Source: Symbiodinium natans
Lineage: Eukaryota; Sar; Dinophyceae; Suessiales; Symbiodiniaceae
Direction: 5' to 3'
Length of the DNA: 64,000 bases
NCBI GenBank assembly: GCA_905221605.1
Contig: CAJNDS010002635.1
Location: 377,001-441,000 of the forward strand
Shown: one piece after another, positions 52,543 to 63,800 of the stretch
How positions within the stretch are numbered: the first letter of the stretch is position 1
Layout of the letters: every line of letters begins with the position of its first letter
Notes under the pieces: model-generated
The model's database searches: none
What the model was told of the DNA's origin: nothing
What the model saw: only the letters and a program-made list of their open reading frames with translations
Translations under genes and position numbers: made by a program

Positions 52543-52740
52543 CTGAGTAGAAGCTACTGTCCAGGACGGGCTATTATACCCTATATCCCCCTAAACCTTA
52601 CTTCTCCAATAACCAAGGGAAACAAAGGTTAAACTTTATTATTCCTACTAAAAAAAGGAAACCCAAAAAGTTTAAAGTTCAGCTGTTGGAGAAGTAAGAA
52701 AAAGGCCCCGTAGGGTTGATTATGGGGATTCTAGGCCCAT

Positions 52741-52866
52741 CCCGGGTCGTCTTACCATGCAGGAGGAGTTTCCGCTTCCTAATTTCATGCTCCAAGGGTC
52801 TTCCCAGCAAGGCGCGAGGTCTCGAAGTGGCTCCGGACATAGGAGTCTGCGTAGCCTTGTGAGCCG
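52741..52866 (-). CDS. Candidate exon, frame ambiguous
   Basis: Acceptor TCTGCAG, donor GTAAGA. Two frames are open: HKATQTPMSGATSRPRALLG (fits the donor) and SGSQGYADSYVRSHFETSRL (ends before it). Confidence 0.5.
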
Positions 52867-52973
52867 GATTCTGCAGGCAGATAGAGTTCAGTTGTTTTTG
52901 GGGGGGAGCTGTGACTAGTGCTGTGGCTACAGGGGTTTCAGGGTTTAGGTGAGTAGGGTTTAGACTAGGGCAC

Positions 52974-53082
52974 ATGGGGCGGGGCTTGCAGTCGAGCTGC
53001 GTGACTGCTCAAACTCCTTGCACAAGGAGCCACAACAGCACTGAGAAGCTCCAACAAGCCCTTTGCTGATCCCTCAGACACA
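52974..53082 (-). CDS. Exon, helical
   Basis: Acceptor GCCGAG; frame GSAKGLLELLSAVVAPCARS, then LSSHAARLQAPPH; donor GTGCCC; 36 codons. Confidence 0.62.
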
Positions 53083-53508
53083 CTCGGCATCAGCCCTAAA
53101 CCCTAAACCCTAAACCCTAAACCCCAAACCCTAAACACTAAACCCTAAACCCTGAACCGCATGCACTCCCCTGTCTCCTCGTGCCAGTAGTAGGACAATC
53201 GATGGGAGCCCAACGCCACCTGCGAGGTGAAGCCTAGCGACCCCAAGTTTGGGGGACCGCGGTTTAGGGTTTAGGGTTTAGGGTGTAGGGTTTAGGCTTT
53301 AGGGTTTAGGGCTTAGGGTTTAGGGTTTAGGCAGCCCCTCTTGGCAACTTGTTGTTCCATGCAACCTGGGACCCTCTTTACCTACAGTTTATGGGTTATA
53401 CCTAGTAATTGAGGGTAGTGATATACTAACTAACTAGCTAAGGGTAGCTGCTACCAAACTCTAAACCCTAAACCCTAAACCCTAAACCCTGAACCCTGAA
53501 CCCTAAAC

Positions 53509-53592
53509 CCTGCCATGCAATGAAGGCAGAGCCTGTGTCGGGTGGCCCTCCGTGGGATCGACATCATTCAGGCGCAAGAACCTTCGTTCAAA
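53509..53592 (-). CDS. Exon with GTTTAGGG donor
   Basis: Acceptor AACAAG; frame FERRFLRLNDVDPTEGHPTQ, then ALPSLHGR; 28 codons exactly. Confidence 0.64.
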
Positions 53593-53888
53593 CTTGTTAA
53601 CATAGGGGCCCGAATACTTAGAACAGGTTTTTGGGGGTGATTATAGTATATCTAGAAAGGGACCATAAGGGAATACTATGACTAATTCTTCCGACCCCTA
53701 CATTTTTCACTTGCGCGCAATTGCTCCGGCCGATGACACGCGGGGGACATGCCGATTGTGCTGGCAGGGGCCGAAGGCTTATATCCTTGCACCAGGGATC
53801 AGCTTGAGTCGTCGCCCTGCGCGATCATGATGCCAGTGCGCGGAGATGAACTCCTCTGATGAGTTTTTCAATGCACTCAATAAGGACC

Positions 53889-53973
53889 TGGGACTTGATT
53901 TTTCCTACAGGTTAGTATTAACTATCCCTAATTAGTAGGTATAGCCCATATGTAGGAAGAAAAGGGTCCCAGG
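53889..53973. mobile_element. TIR element, CCTGGGAC family
   Basis: Arms CCTGGGACTTGATTTTTCCT and GGAAGAAAAGGGTCCCAGG. Confidence 0.75.
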
Positions 53974-53979
53974 GAATAC

Positions 53980-54076
53980 CCACAGACTTCGTCTTCGGAG
54001 CCCGTCCTTGGTGGTTAGCGTGGCTGGCAGGTGCACCACCTGCGCATTTTTGCGGTCTCTCTAATTTTCGTTCAGC
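53980..54076 (-). CDS. Exon, basic
   Basis: Acceptor CTGCAG; frame AERKLERPQKCAGGAPASHA, then NHQGRAPKTKSV; donor GTATTC. The open frame extends further upstream (RTPVVRPLVLLDLQ), so the acceptor could be earlier. Confidence 0.58.
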
Positions 54077-54273
54077 CTGCAGATCTAGCAGCACCAAAGG
54101 CCGGACAACAGGCGTGCGATTCACGCGAACACAAGAAAGGTGCGAGTCTCACGGTCAGGTCCGCAAAAAGCCCCCGTGGACCATGGACCCCTGTGGACCT
54201 CCTATTGCGCGGACTCTCCCCATGGACAACTCGCGGGGGCCCTTGCCTCTGCGTGGACCCCTAAACCCTAAAC

Positions 54274-54363
54274 CCCAGACCCTTGGCTCCCAAAATGAAC
54301 TTTTGCTTTGGGTGCCTTGCCCTATGCTGAGAGCTTTGGAAACCTTTTGCTGGCACTTGCGTT
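54274..54363 (-). CDS. Exon with GTTTAGGG donor
   Basis: Acceptor CCTCAG; frame RKCQQKVSKALSIGQGTQSK, then SSFWEPRVW. Confidence 0.6.
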
Positions 54364-54598
54364 CTGAGGGTTGTTAGGGTTTTGTGCTTTTAGGGTTTTG
54401 GGTTTAGGGTATTTGGGGTTTAGGGTTTGGGTCCTCCCCTCCTTAGATGTCCAGTGTCCTGGGGGGGCTGAAGGTTAACCTTTGGGATGGTGTAGGAATT
54501 ACAGCACCCAAAGAGACCCGGCGCCGGTGTACCCTGTACCCTATTTCTCTTGGGAGCAAGCTTTTCGCCTAGGTGAAATGCTTGCTTTGGCTGCTTAC

Positions 54599-54678
54599 AA
54601 ACAGGGCCGATTCTTGCGAGCGTCGTGGGCGAAACGTTTGGCTTTTGCAGAATTCGTCTGTCGCTTTGCTGTTTGGGG
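54599..54678 (-). CDS. Exon, Lys/Arg-rich
   Basis: Acceptor CTGCAG; frame PQTAKRQTNSAKAKRFAHDA, then RKNRPC; strong donor GTAAGC. Confidence 0.62.
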
Positions 54679-55300
54679 CTGCAGCGCAACCCTAAACCCT
54701 AAACCCTAAACCCTAAACCCTAAACCCTAAACCCTAAACCCTAAACCCAACCCTAAACCCTAAACCCTAAACCCTAAACCCTAAACCCGTTTCTGTGAGT
54801 CTTCCGGCTTTCGGGCTGTCGCGGTCAAAGCTTTGCAACAGCCTTGCCGGTGTTGACAAGCAAGTCTGAAGCAAACACGCTGTACATAGCAGTGTTTGCG
54901 GCACGTTCGCAAAAGGCATGAACACTTGTGTATGAGCACTTGTGACAGCGCGCCTGGCTGCAGAAGCACGAAACAGACTATCTCCATATCTTTTATTAAA
55001 ACAACATACACGCTGAACATTCCGGTGTTGTGGGCATGTCGCAAAAGGCTGTCGACAGTGCATCTTGTTCCAGAAACGTCAAAGATCCTGGTGCAGCATG
55101 CTCATGGAGGAGCACGAACCGAAACAACCCATTTCACGATGCGGAGAACGCAAGCAACTGTGATTGGCAAGGGCTTCGGAAATCTCAACCAATACGGGAG
55201 CCTGCTGACCAGCATCGACACAGCTGCCTAGTTGCCTACATGGGCTCTTATACCCTTATAAGTCCTAATCTAATGGCCCATGTTGGTAATAAGATGGTAC

Positions 55301-55707
55301 CCGAGCGCCTTGTAGCCATGGAGCAAGGCCCTACCACCCAGGTACGCTGCCACGGCAGATGCCAGGGCCACATTGTTCCGGAGCCTGTAGCAGTGTGGGC
55401 TTTTCTGTTTAGGGGGTAATCATCAGAGTTCGTATCTATACACCCAGAGACTTCCACCAAAACTCATCTATTCCAAACTCAGCGGGCCAAAAGCCACTAA
55501 CTCCCCAACCCTTCCCTGAAGAACCCAATCCTTTGGGACGAAATGAGCCCTAAAATTTGGGGTCATATACCCTGACTACTATAATTCCTATTAAGGTATA
55601 TGAACCATAAACCCTTTTAGGGTTCATTTCGTCCCCAAGGAACCCTGCTTCTTTGAAGGGCACCCACAAAGACTGCCACAAGTGATGCAAAGTTGGTTTG
55701 GCGTTCT
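55301..55707 (-). CDS. Three-exon chain, possible membrane segment
   Basis: Exon 55644-55707 reads NAKPTLHHLWQSLWVPFKEA. Exon 55452-55530 reads GKGWGVSGFWPAEFGIDEFW. Exon 55301-55384 reads LRNNVALASAVAAYLGGRAL, then LHGYKALG. The last two join in phase by GT-AG. The first junction crosses a family 1 element and restores the frame only if one base more than GT-AG is removed, apparently because the element gained a base at its end. A gapped frame or noncanonical splice is possible. Confidence 0.62.
55530..55640. mobile_element. Family 1 TIR element, near-consensus
   Basis: CCTTTGGGACGAAATGAGCC to GGTTCATTTCGTCCCCAAGG; one of the most regular copies and a good reference for the family. Confidence 0.9.
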
Positions 55708-55901
55708 TTGGGGACCAACTGAACCGCAACAGGGTTCATGGTTCATATACCTGCATTTAGGGATTCTGGCAGTATAGAATATATGACCCCATAGTAGACT
55801 AACGCTAGATTATAGTAGTATAGGGATTAAACCCTAAACCCTAAACCCTAAACCCTAAACCCTACACCCTAAACCCTAAACCCTAAACCCTAAACCCAAA
55901 C

Positions 55902-56003
55902 TTCCGACTTCCGGTCTCCGGCACCACGTCTCCAGCGCTGGCAGCGCGGTCCGCGCGGCAGAGAGGACCGGGCCCCGATCTAGGGATTCGATGGCGGCAG
56001 CCT
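55902..56003 (-). CDS. Exon, alanine-rich
   Basis: Acceptor CTTCAG; frame AAAIESLDRGPVLSAARTAL, then PALETWCRRPEVG; donor GTTTGGGTTTAGGG. Confidence 0.62.
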
Positions 56004-56083
56004 CTGAAGTCTTAGGGGCTCTTAAGGGAGGGTTTAGGGTTTAGGGTTTAGGGTTTAGGGTTCTTGAGGGACGGGGTGTTCAT

Positions 56084-56195
56084 CCTTGGGGATGAAATGA
56101 ACCCTAAAAGGGTTTATGGTTCATATTACCTCAGTAGGAAATTATCCTCGTCAGGGCAGATGACCTCAATTTTAGGGTTCATTTCGTCCCCAAAG
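56084..56195. mobile_element. Family 1 TIR element
   Basis: CCTTGGGGATGAAATGAACC to GGTTCATTTCGTCCCCAAAG, AT flanks. Confidence 0.85.
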
Positions 56196-56468
56196 ATTGG
56201 GGTAGGTAGGGAACCTCGGGGAAGCTTTGGGAGTTTGAGGGAGCGGTGGGGAGTGCTATGGAACCTTGGGTTACATACTCGACTTGAACCCCCCTCCCTT
56301 AAAGCCGACGGTCGGGGGGATGGTGGAAGGGTTCAGGGTTTGCCCGGGAACTCTACTTGCAGGGTTTAGGGGTTAGGGTAGTAGGAACCACCCGTAATTT
56401 AATTAGTAGGCATTAAGGCTTCGATTAGCGGCAGCCTCCGTAGGTGGGGGAGGGGGGTGGGATGGTAA

Positions 56469-56578
56469 CCTTGGGGACCATATGAACCCTAGAAAATGGG
56501 CCATATACCCTAGACTACTATCATCTCTTAAGGTATATGAACCCATAAGCCCTTTTAGGGTTCATGTGGTCCCCATGG
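56469..56578. mobile_element. Family 1 TIR element
   Basis: CCTTGGGGACCATATGAACC to GGTTCATGTGGTCCCCATGG, flanked by TAA on both sides. Confidence 0.85.
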
Positions 56579-57347
56579 TAAGGGTTCAGGGTTTGGTGTT
56601 TGGGGCTCTGTTTTTGTAGATCAGGACAAAAATACCTTCAAGGAGTCTTAGGTACAACACAGTAGGCTTTGTCTGTGTGCATAGGGTTAACATTCTCTGT
56701 GTTTTAATCTGAATGAACTCTCTGACAGTTCACCAATGATCCAGTCATACCGCATAATCTTCTCAATTTTTGGCTCTACAACAAGAGCTACAAATCACCA
56801 TCGATCAATTTGTGAATGTTCTCACATTCCTGGGGGCCAAAGGAACCCAAAAATTGGGGTCATCTACCCTTGTCTACTTTCATCCCTTTTCAGGTAAGAT
56901 GAACCATAAACCCCTAAACCCTAAACCCTAAATCTTAAGACCTAAGCACTAAACCCTAAAGCCCTTTTGCACAGCTGGTACGTACGCGTTTCCCCCGCAG
57001 AGACGTGAAGTGAAGAGAAGGCAGCCATTCCCCTAAACATCTGGGTAGTTCTCAAAATAAGAATCTCTTTTGGGGTTGCTACATCAAGTATGGCACCTCC
57101 TAAAAAAAGGACTTACCCATATCCCCACTAAGCACTGAAGGAGCGCACTCCATCGTGTTTTCCTGCTGATCCCCTGAAGACCAAATGAACCCTAAGATTG
57201 GGTATACGACTATATAACCCACTAAGGTATGCGAATCCTACGCCCTACACCCTAACCCTAAATCCCAAACCCAAAACCCCAAACCCCAAATCCTAAACCC
57301 TAAAACCCTAAACCCTAAACCCTACCCGTTTTTGAGGGGTTTATTGG

Positions 57348-57422
57348 GTGGGCCCAATGGGGCTCAATGGAGCCTGGAGCTCGGGAGGAAGGCCGAGGTC
57401 GCCCAACTCCACGACACCGTCC
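57348..57422 (-). CDS. Candidate exon, acidic
   Basis: Acceptor GGCGCAG; frame DGVVELGDLGLPPELQAPLS, then PIG; donor probably GC. Left edge approximate. Confidence 0.5.
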
Positions 57423-57600
57423 CTGCGCCGACGGCTTCAGGGCTCATGGCTTCGGGTCTCCCCTCAACCCCTAAACCCTAAACCCTGAACCCTACACCCT
57501 AACCCTAAACCCTAAACCCTAAACCCTAAACCCTAAACCCTAAACCCTAAACCCTAAACCCTAAACCCCATACCCGACACCCTAACCCTAAACCCTAAGC

Positions 57601-57712
57601 CTGCTAGGGATGAGAATACCACTCTTAAAAGGCTGGCAGGTGCATTGGACGCACTTTCTTTGTTTTAAGGACCACTGCCGAGGCCTCTCAAGGGCCGAGT
57701 AGATGTCAAGAG
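57601..57712 (-). CDS. Exon, Cys-rich
   Basis: Acceptor CAGGAG; frame LDIYSALERPRQWSLKQRKC, then VQCTCQPFKSGILIPS; donor GCTTAGGGTTTAGGG (GC-type array donor). The CVQCTC cluster may bind metal. Confidence 0.62.
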
Positions 57713-58120
57713 CTCCTGCCAAGGCCCTAAACCCTAAACCCTAAACCCTAAACCCTAAACCCTAAACCCTAAACCCTAAACCCTAAACCCTAAACCCTAA
57801 ACCCTATACGCCGTAAACCAGGGCGTGCCCAAAACTACCTCAGCCCTCACGATCGGTACTCCGTAACTTTCTGATTGTCGTGATGGGCAGTCCAGATTGG
57901 ACTGCATTTGCACTGGTGCAGCACAGTTGAAGCATTCGGAATCCAATTAATTGCGCAAGAGGGTTTAGAATTTAGGGGTTAGGGGTTTACGGTTTAGGGT
58001 GACCAGGCAAAGCATTCAAGGGTGGTGTTGATATGACACGCCCTATAAACCTGGAAGCACAAACACCCTAGTACCCCTAAGCCCTGCACTTCCTTGCCCC
58101 CAACCCTAAGCCCTGAACCC

Positions 58121-58340
58121 GAAACCCTAAACCCGAAACCCTAAACCCGAAACCCTAAACCCGAAACCCTAAACCCGAAACCCTAAACCCGAAACCCTAA
58201 ATCCTAAACCCGAAACCCTAAACCCTAAACCCTAATCCCGAAACCCGAAACCCTAAACCCGAAACCGTAAACCCGAAACCCAAAACCCCGAAACCCTAAA
58301 CCCGAAACCGTAAACCCGAAACCCTAAACCCTAAACCACC
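58121..58340. repeat. Alternating CCCTAAA / CCCGAAA array
   Basis: About 30 units, with CCCTAAA and CCCGAAA strictly alternating for long stretches, i.e. a 14-base higher-order unit. Confidence 0.93.
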
Positions 58341-58415
58341 CGAATTACTCGGAGCTGCTCCCTGTGCCAAACTCCCGTCCTCCAGACAACTTCGGTGGGC
58401 CCGCGGCCTTCGGGC
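58337..58415 (-). CDS. Candidate exon, frame ambiguous
   Basis: Acceptor CCTCACAG, donor GTTTAGGG. Open frames are RRPRAHRSCLEDGSLAQGAA and PEGRGPTEVVWRTGVWHREQ. Confidence 0.5.
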
Positions 58416-58443
58416 CTGTGAGGCCAAGGACGTCCTTGGAGAG

Positions 58444-58513
58444 GGTTTAGGGTTTAGGGTTTAGGGTTTAGGGTTTAGGGTTTAGGGTTTAGGGTTTAGG
58501 GTTTAGGGTTTAG
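58444..58513. repeat. TTTAGGG array
   Basis: Ten perfect telomere-type units. Confidence 0.96.
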
Positions 58514-59361
58514 GCTCAACATCTAAACTCTCCCCCTGACAGCTTCAAGGACTCAAACTTAAGGATGTTTGGGCCCTTCAAAGGGCTTATTGTACAAGGT
58601 CTTTGGGCCATTCTGAGCCTGCTGGTTCTACTGGCTCTTCCTGGGACCCTATTTACCTACTGCTTGAAGGGTTATACCTACTACATACGGGGGTACTGAC
58701 TACTCAACTGCCGGAAAATAGGTTCTCCGGTTCTGCTATGTTATGATTATTGTCACTCTTGTGATTATGGTGGCTTTTCGTATGTTTATTCTCAGTGTTA
58801 TGATTGCCATGACTGCAACCTGATGCCTACTGTGATGCCTTGGCAGGTGCCTTGCCCCGTGCCTACCCAGCCGCCGACGTATCCGCCTGTGATGTTCTTC
58901 ACATTCCTGCCTTCTGCCTTATTCCGTGTGGCCTCTGGCCATAGCCCTAAGCTTTCATTGCTGTCATTTGCGCTTCTTGCGGTTATCATTGTCATTATGA
59001 CGATTGTTTTCTTATGGCTGATATCATTTCGTACCTTCAGGGGCACGAATAAAGCACTGTGCATTATCAACGATAGACCTTCATAATAAGAATGATGACG
59101 GGGTTTTATATACCTTAATGAAGGATGACACAGCAAAAAGTTTGGGATTTACCATAGCACTTTGGGTACATGTGATCCCTCAATTAACAGGGATAACAGG
59201 GATGACATCCTAAATCCTCCGAAGAGTCCGAACATGGTCAGTTCCCATAATTATAGTCCTTTTTGGGGCGCCCTAAACAACAGGGGCCGCCTTGTAATAA
59301 GGATCCCAAAGGGACCATAGTTAGAGAACCCACCCCAAACCCTAAACCCTAAACCCTAAAC

Positions 59362-59465
59362 CCGTGCTTGAACAGTCCCCGCCGCCGCATCGAGGTCGAA
59401 GAGCAAGCGGCCTAATGGGGAGAAGACTGCCTGCCGCTGCGCCCACTGCACGCTCGCCTCTGGGA
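59362..59465 (-). CDS. Exon with GTTTAGGG donor
   Basis: Acceptor CCAAGTAAG, built by a CTTGGAGG-family element end and its flank. Frame PEASVQWAQRQAVFSPLGRL, then LFDLDAAAGTVQAR; 34 codons. Confidence 0.64.
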
Positions 59466-59469
59466 CTTA

Positions 59470-59604
59470 CTTGGAGGTTCATGGTACTTTTTGGTTAGAA
59501 CTGTACTGATAACCCACTTATAAGCCCTTAAGGGCCCTAACATGGTTATAAGCACAGTTACAAGCACAGATCTAATTGGCTAATAAGTACCATGAACCTC
59601 CAAG
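59470..59604. mobile_element. TIR element, CTTGGAGGTTCATGGTAC family, copy 2
   Basis: Arms CTTGGAGGTTCATGGTACTT and AGTACCATGAACCTCCAAG, TA on both sides. Same family as 26750-26893. Confidence 0.88.
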
Positions 59605-59837
59605 TAATAGGACAGCAAGGCCATGAAAAGGGTGGTTCATATTATTACCTTAATAGGATTTGTAGTGGTATATAATACCTCAATAGGGTTTGAGTATAGG
59701 GCTCATAATATTACCTTTGTAGGAATTATAGCAGTCGAGGGTGTAGGGCCCCAATTTCAGGGTTCATGAGTAGTCCCCCCCCCCCCCCCCCCAAAAAAAA
59801 AAAAAAATAATAAAAATGGCATTGTATTTTGAGCAAC

Positions 59838-60007
59838 CCTGCAGCGGAAGAAGAAGCCGCGGCCGCTCGCTCGCGGGCTATTTGTGCAAGGTCACTCAAC
59901 GCGAATTTCTTTGGACCAAATCGACCCCTAAAATTGCCCTTATGCCCTCTGCTACTGCAAGTCCTATTGAGGCATATGAACTTCAGGTGCAGCTGGGCAC
60001 GCTGATG
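59838..60007 (-). CDS. Two-exon chain
   Basis: Exon 59982-60007 (SACPAAPE) and exon 59838-59908 (KFALSDLAQIARERAAAASS, then SAAG) join in phase across a degraded family 1 element (GTTCAT donor, CCAAAG acceptor). Confidence 0.58.
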
Positions 60008-60051
60008 CTTTTAGCTCAAGGCCCCGCAGCGTTGATTTCTCTAGGATCGGG

Positions 60052-60373
60052 GTTTAGGGTTTAGGGTTTAGGGTTTAGGGTTTAGGGTTTAGGGTTTAGG
60101 GTTTAGGGTTTAGGGTTTAGGGTTTAGGGTTTAGGGTTCGCGGACTTCGACTTTGTGTCTCTCTGCGTCCGTCATCCTGAGTACCTGGCATCTCGGCTGC
60201 TATCGGGCTCCCAACCGATGGCCCCAGCACTGGGCACCTGCGCTGCGGTTTAGGGTTTAGGGTTTAGGGTTTAGGGTTTAGGGTTTAGGGTTTAGGGTTT
60301 AGGGTTTAGGGTTTAGGGTTTAGGGCTTAGGGTTTAGGGTTTAGGGTTTAGGATTTAGGATTTAGGGTTTAGG
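60052..60373. repeat. Two TTTAGGG arrays
   Basis: 60052-60137 and 60247-60373, with the candidate exon 60185-60237 between them. Confidence 0.95.
60185..60237 (-). CDS. Candidate exon between two arrays
   Basis: Acceptor GCGCAG; frame PSAGAIGWEPDSSRDAR; donor GTACTC. A second frame is open. Confidence 0.48.
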
Positions 60374-60535
60374 CTACTCTGGAGATTGGTAGGTGGGCCT
60401 CGCTGAGACTCTATGTGAAGGTCCGCGACGTGCATTCACGTGAGGGTTTAGGGTTTAGGTTTAGGATTTAGGGTTTAGGGTTCAGGGTTTAGGGTTCAGG
60501 GTTGAGGGTTGAGGGTTTCATGTGCCCTTCCATCA

Positions 60536-60634
60536 CCTTGGGGACGACATGAACCCCACAAAAAATGGGGTCATCTACCCTAAGCTGTAATTTCCCAGTA
60601 CGGGATATGAACCACCAACCAGCAGTCCCCAAGG
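60536..60634. mobile_element. Family 1 TIR element, diverged
   Basis: CCTTGGGGACGACATGAACC to AGCAGTCCCCAAGG; the right arm has decayed. Confidence 0.75.
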
Positions 60635-60684
60635 TACGACCGACACAGCTCCAAACCTTCAACCCTCCAACGGTTTAGGGTTTA

Positions 60685-60765
60685 GGGTTTAGGGTTTAGG
60701 GTTTGGGGTTTGGGGTTTGGGGTTTGGGGTTTGGGGTTTGGGGTTTGGGGTTTGGGGTTTGGGGT
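60685..60765. repeat. TTTGGGG / TTTAGGG array
   Basis: Mostly TTTGGGG units. The similar TTTGGGG block at 45300-45410 shows the same variant. Confidence 0.93.
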
Positions 60766-60876
60766 TTAGGGTACCCTTACTCCATCCTAGAAGAAGTCCC
60801 CGAAAGCATCCCTCTAGACCCCCGGCACATCCGTTTTCCGAAAAAAAGCGCCCAATGGTCTAAGGCTGTTTCTCAC

Positions 60877-63800
60877 TTGACCTCATCTGTGTGGTCATCT
60901 TTGGCGCTGAGTACCCTAGCCCAAAAAAGGTTATCCTGCTGAAGTACAGTAGGATTAGATAAACCCCAAAAGGTTAAGGGTTACCTACTCAGCCACGAAG
61001 TCATCTTGGCCAACCAATTGGCCTCGATGTACTCCTATAGTGCACCACGCTTCGGCGGCTCACAAAGCTCTGATCCACTCCCAGGCGCATGGCGGACCGG
61101 CAAGCTCTGTTGCAGAACTTAGTTGTCCAGTAACCTGGGGGAATTAAAAGTTTAGCTTTGGGATTATAAAGGGGATGATACTACCCCAAAGAGGTTAAAG
61201 GTTACCTACTCTACTACTAGGACAACTTTGCTGATTGAACTTCATGTCTCGGGCATTCCTGCCAAGACTGCCCACTTTGCCGGACGCTGCGCTGCTTCTG
61301 CAAAAGAACTTGCCCGAACGAGGCAGCCCAGCTGCACCGAATTCTGCTTAGGTTGAGTCCTTTACATTCCTTGGAGACTACATGAACCCTAAAAGGGTTT
61401 AGGGTTCATACACCTTAAAAGGAGTTATAGTAGTCAGGGTATATGACCCCAACTTTAGGGTTCATTGCATCCCCAAGGATTGTGCACATTTCCCAGCTTG
61501 TGTGTTCAAAGCACCTCTTTAAGCTTCAAGGGTAGGGGTCTCTTAGCAAAGGCCGGCAAATCTGAAAACTGGTCGAGCGAGAAGTGTCCGACAAGCCCTT
61601 CCATCACCCGAAACCCTAAACCCTAAACCCTAAACCCTAAACCCTGCGACTCTAAGCCTCACAGGGCTTGCAGGAGCACCTGCTTTGCTCTGCGAAGTCT
61701 TGATCTGCAGAGCTCGGCTGTTCAAAAGGAAGCGCGCATTTGGGATGGCGGTCAAGGTGGCCCACAGAAACCCTAAACCCTTAGCCCTTATAAACCCTGA
61801 ACCCTACACCCTAAACCCTAAACCCTAGACCCTAAACCCTAAACCCCCCCGCTGCATGATACACGTGCGTCCATAGCACAGTGGCATCGGGGTCTTGCTC
61901 CTACAAGACTGCGCGATTTCCACTTGCAGCTTGCAGAACCTTGAGGATTCTTTGCTTCCCCATGGTAACATGCGAAGGTGCAAAGTGGGGTGGCACGGGC
62001 GGTGCTTTTTAGCTTAAGGATTCGAAAGGGTTGATTTCTCTAAGATCGGGGTTTAGTGTTTAGGGTTTAGAGTTTAAGGGTTTGGGGTTTAGGGTCTGGA
62101 ACACAGTGGACCACCATTCGCAAGGCAACAACTGCTACAAGTTACTCACTCCCGAAATGCCTCGTGCACACCCGCTGAGACTCTCCTCACGGCGGGAAAG
62201 CTCAACTCAAACTGGAGCGTACCATGGGGACCAATCAGCCCTAAAAGGGTTTATGGTTCATATACCTCAATAGGGATTAACCCTAAACCCTAAACCCTAA
62301 ACCCCAACCCCTAGACCCTAAACCCTAAACCCTAAACCCTAAACCCTAAACGTCCCCAAGGTAGAGGTGCGACTAGTCGGCCTGCATCTTTGGCAAACTC
62401 GCACCAGAACTACTCGAAAATGTCACAAGCGGCCTTAGGAATGTACCAGGATGGGCGATTTTAGGGCCTATAATCCCCATAATCAAGCCTATAAAGGGCC
62501 TGTTTAAGGGGGGTTATAGGGTATATATAGCCCATGTAGGAAGGAATGTCGACGCATGACGTCATGCTGAACTTTCTAGTCTGGCACATGCAGCGCATCC
62601 CATCCACTTGCGTCGCGTAATTTCATGTCGGACATGTTGTCGCAGTTCGACGGGTACATCGGCAAGGGCACAGGGTTACTATCTGCAGGTTCTTCACTAC
62701 TACAAATTCCTATTAAGGTATTTGAACCATAAACCCTTTTAGGGTTCATGTAGTCCCCAAGGTATCAGAACCCATCGGCCTCCACTAGAGTGCCCTTGTG
62801 CATACCCTGCCCGTCCCGTGTGGTGACGCTCTTTCCGCCACCGGGACAGCTTTGGGCCTTTTTTCAGCTTTCCTGGGCTTCGATACCTTCTGGGGCTGCT
62901 GTCATGTGAAGGGCCAAGGTACACAGATCTGAGCAGACAAGATAACCCTAAACCCTAAACCCTAAACCCCATAAACCCTAAACCCGATAAGCTTCAGAAT
63001 GCCGGAAGACATCATGCCCAGTGCGAAAAGCCCAACCAAAAATCTTACTTGCCACGGCGCCCCTGACTCTTGCCACCCGTGGGGCCCGGAATGTGAATGC
63101 GACAGTAGCGCTGCGCTTCCTCCCACTGCCTCAGATCGATGTCGTTGAAGCCCTGCATCTGGCCCTCGAAGGCATGGGCGATTTCATACACCAAGGGGAT
63201 CATGACGTCATGGTCGAGCTTTAACCTGGGAGACCAACTGTGAAGCCTACCAAGCCTTAAGGGGCCCAATGTGAACCCTAAAAGGGTTCTACTATTTGGG
63301 GGTTTGTATCCCTAAACCCTAAACCCCAAACCCCAAACCCTAAACTCCCCAAAGGGGTCCCCAAGGAACCGCACGCCCGAGAAGGCGATGTTCAAGAGCG
63401 CTTGTGTGCCGATCTCCTTACCTTGGGGACGAAGTATGAGCCCTAGTAGGGTTTAGGGTCTATAGGGTTTAGGGTTTAGGGTTTAGGATTTAGGGTTTAG
63501 GGTTTAGGGTCTAGGGTCTAGGGTTCAATATACCTGAATAGGAATTATAGCAGTCAGGGTATACGACCCCAAGTCTTAGGGTTCATTGCGTCCCCAAGGT
63601 ACAGTGCCCCTTCGCTCGAAGAACCACCTCCCTCGCGAGCTCGCGCACCTGCATGTTTTGGGGTTTAGGGGCTATAGGGTTTAGGGTTGGGTTTAGGGTT
63701 TAGGGTTTAGGGTTTAGGGTTTAGGGTTTAGGGTTTAGGGTTTAGGGTTTAGGGTTTAGGGTTTAGGGTTTAGGGTTTAGGGTTTAGGGTTTAGGGTTTA

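Noticed and set aside
58823-59136. Frames MPTVMPWQVPCPVPTQPPTY (+) and MLCHPSLRYIKPRHHSYY (-)
   Set aside because: Both are open over the same AT-rich stretch, neither has convincing splice signals, and the region follows a CTGGGACCC-type element. Not called.
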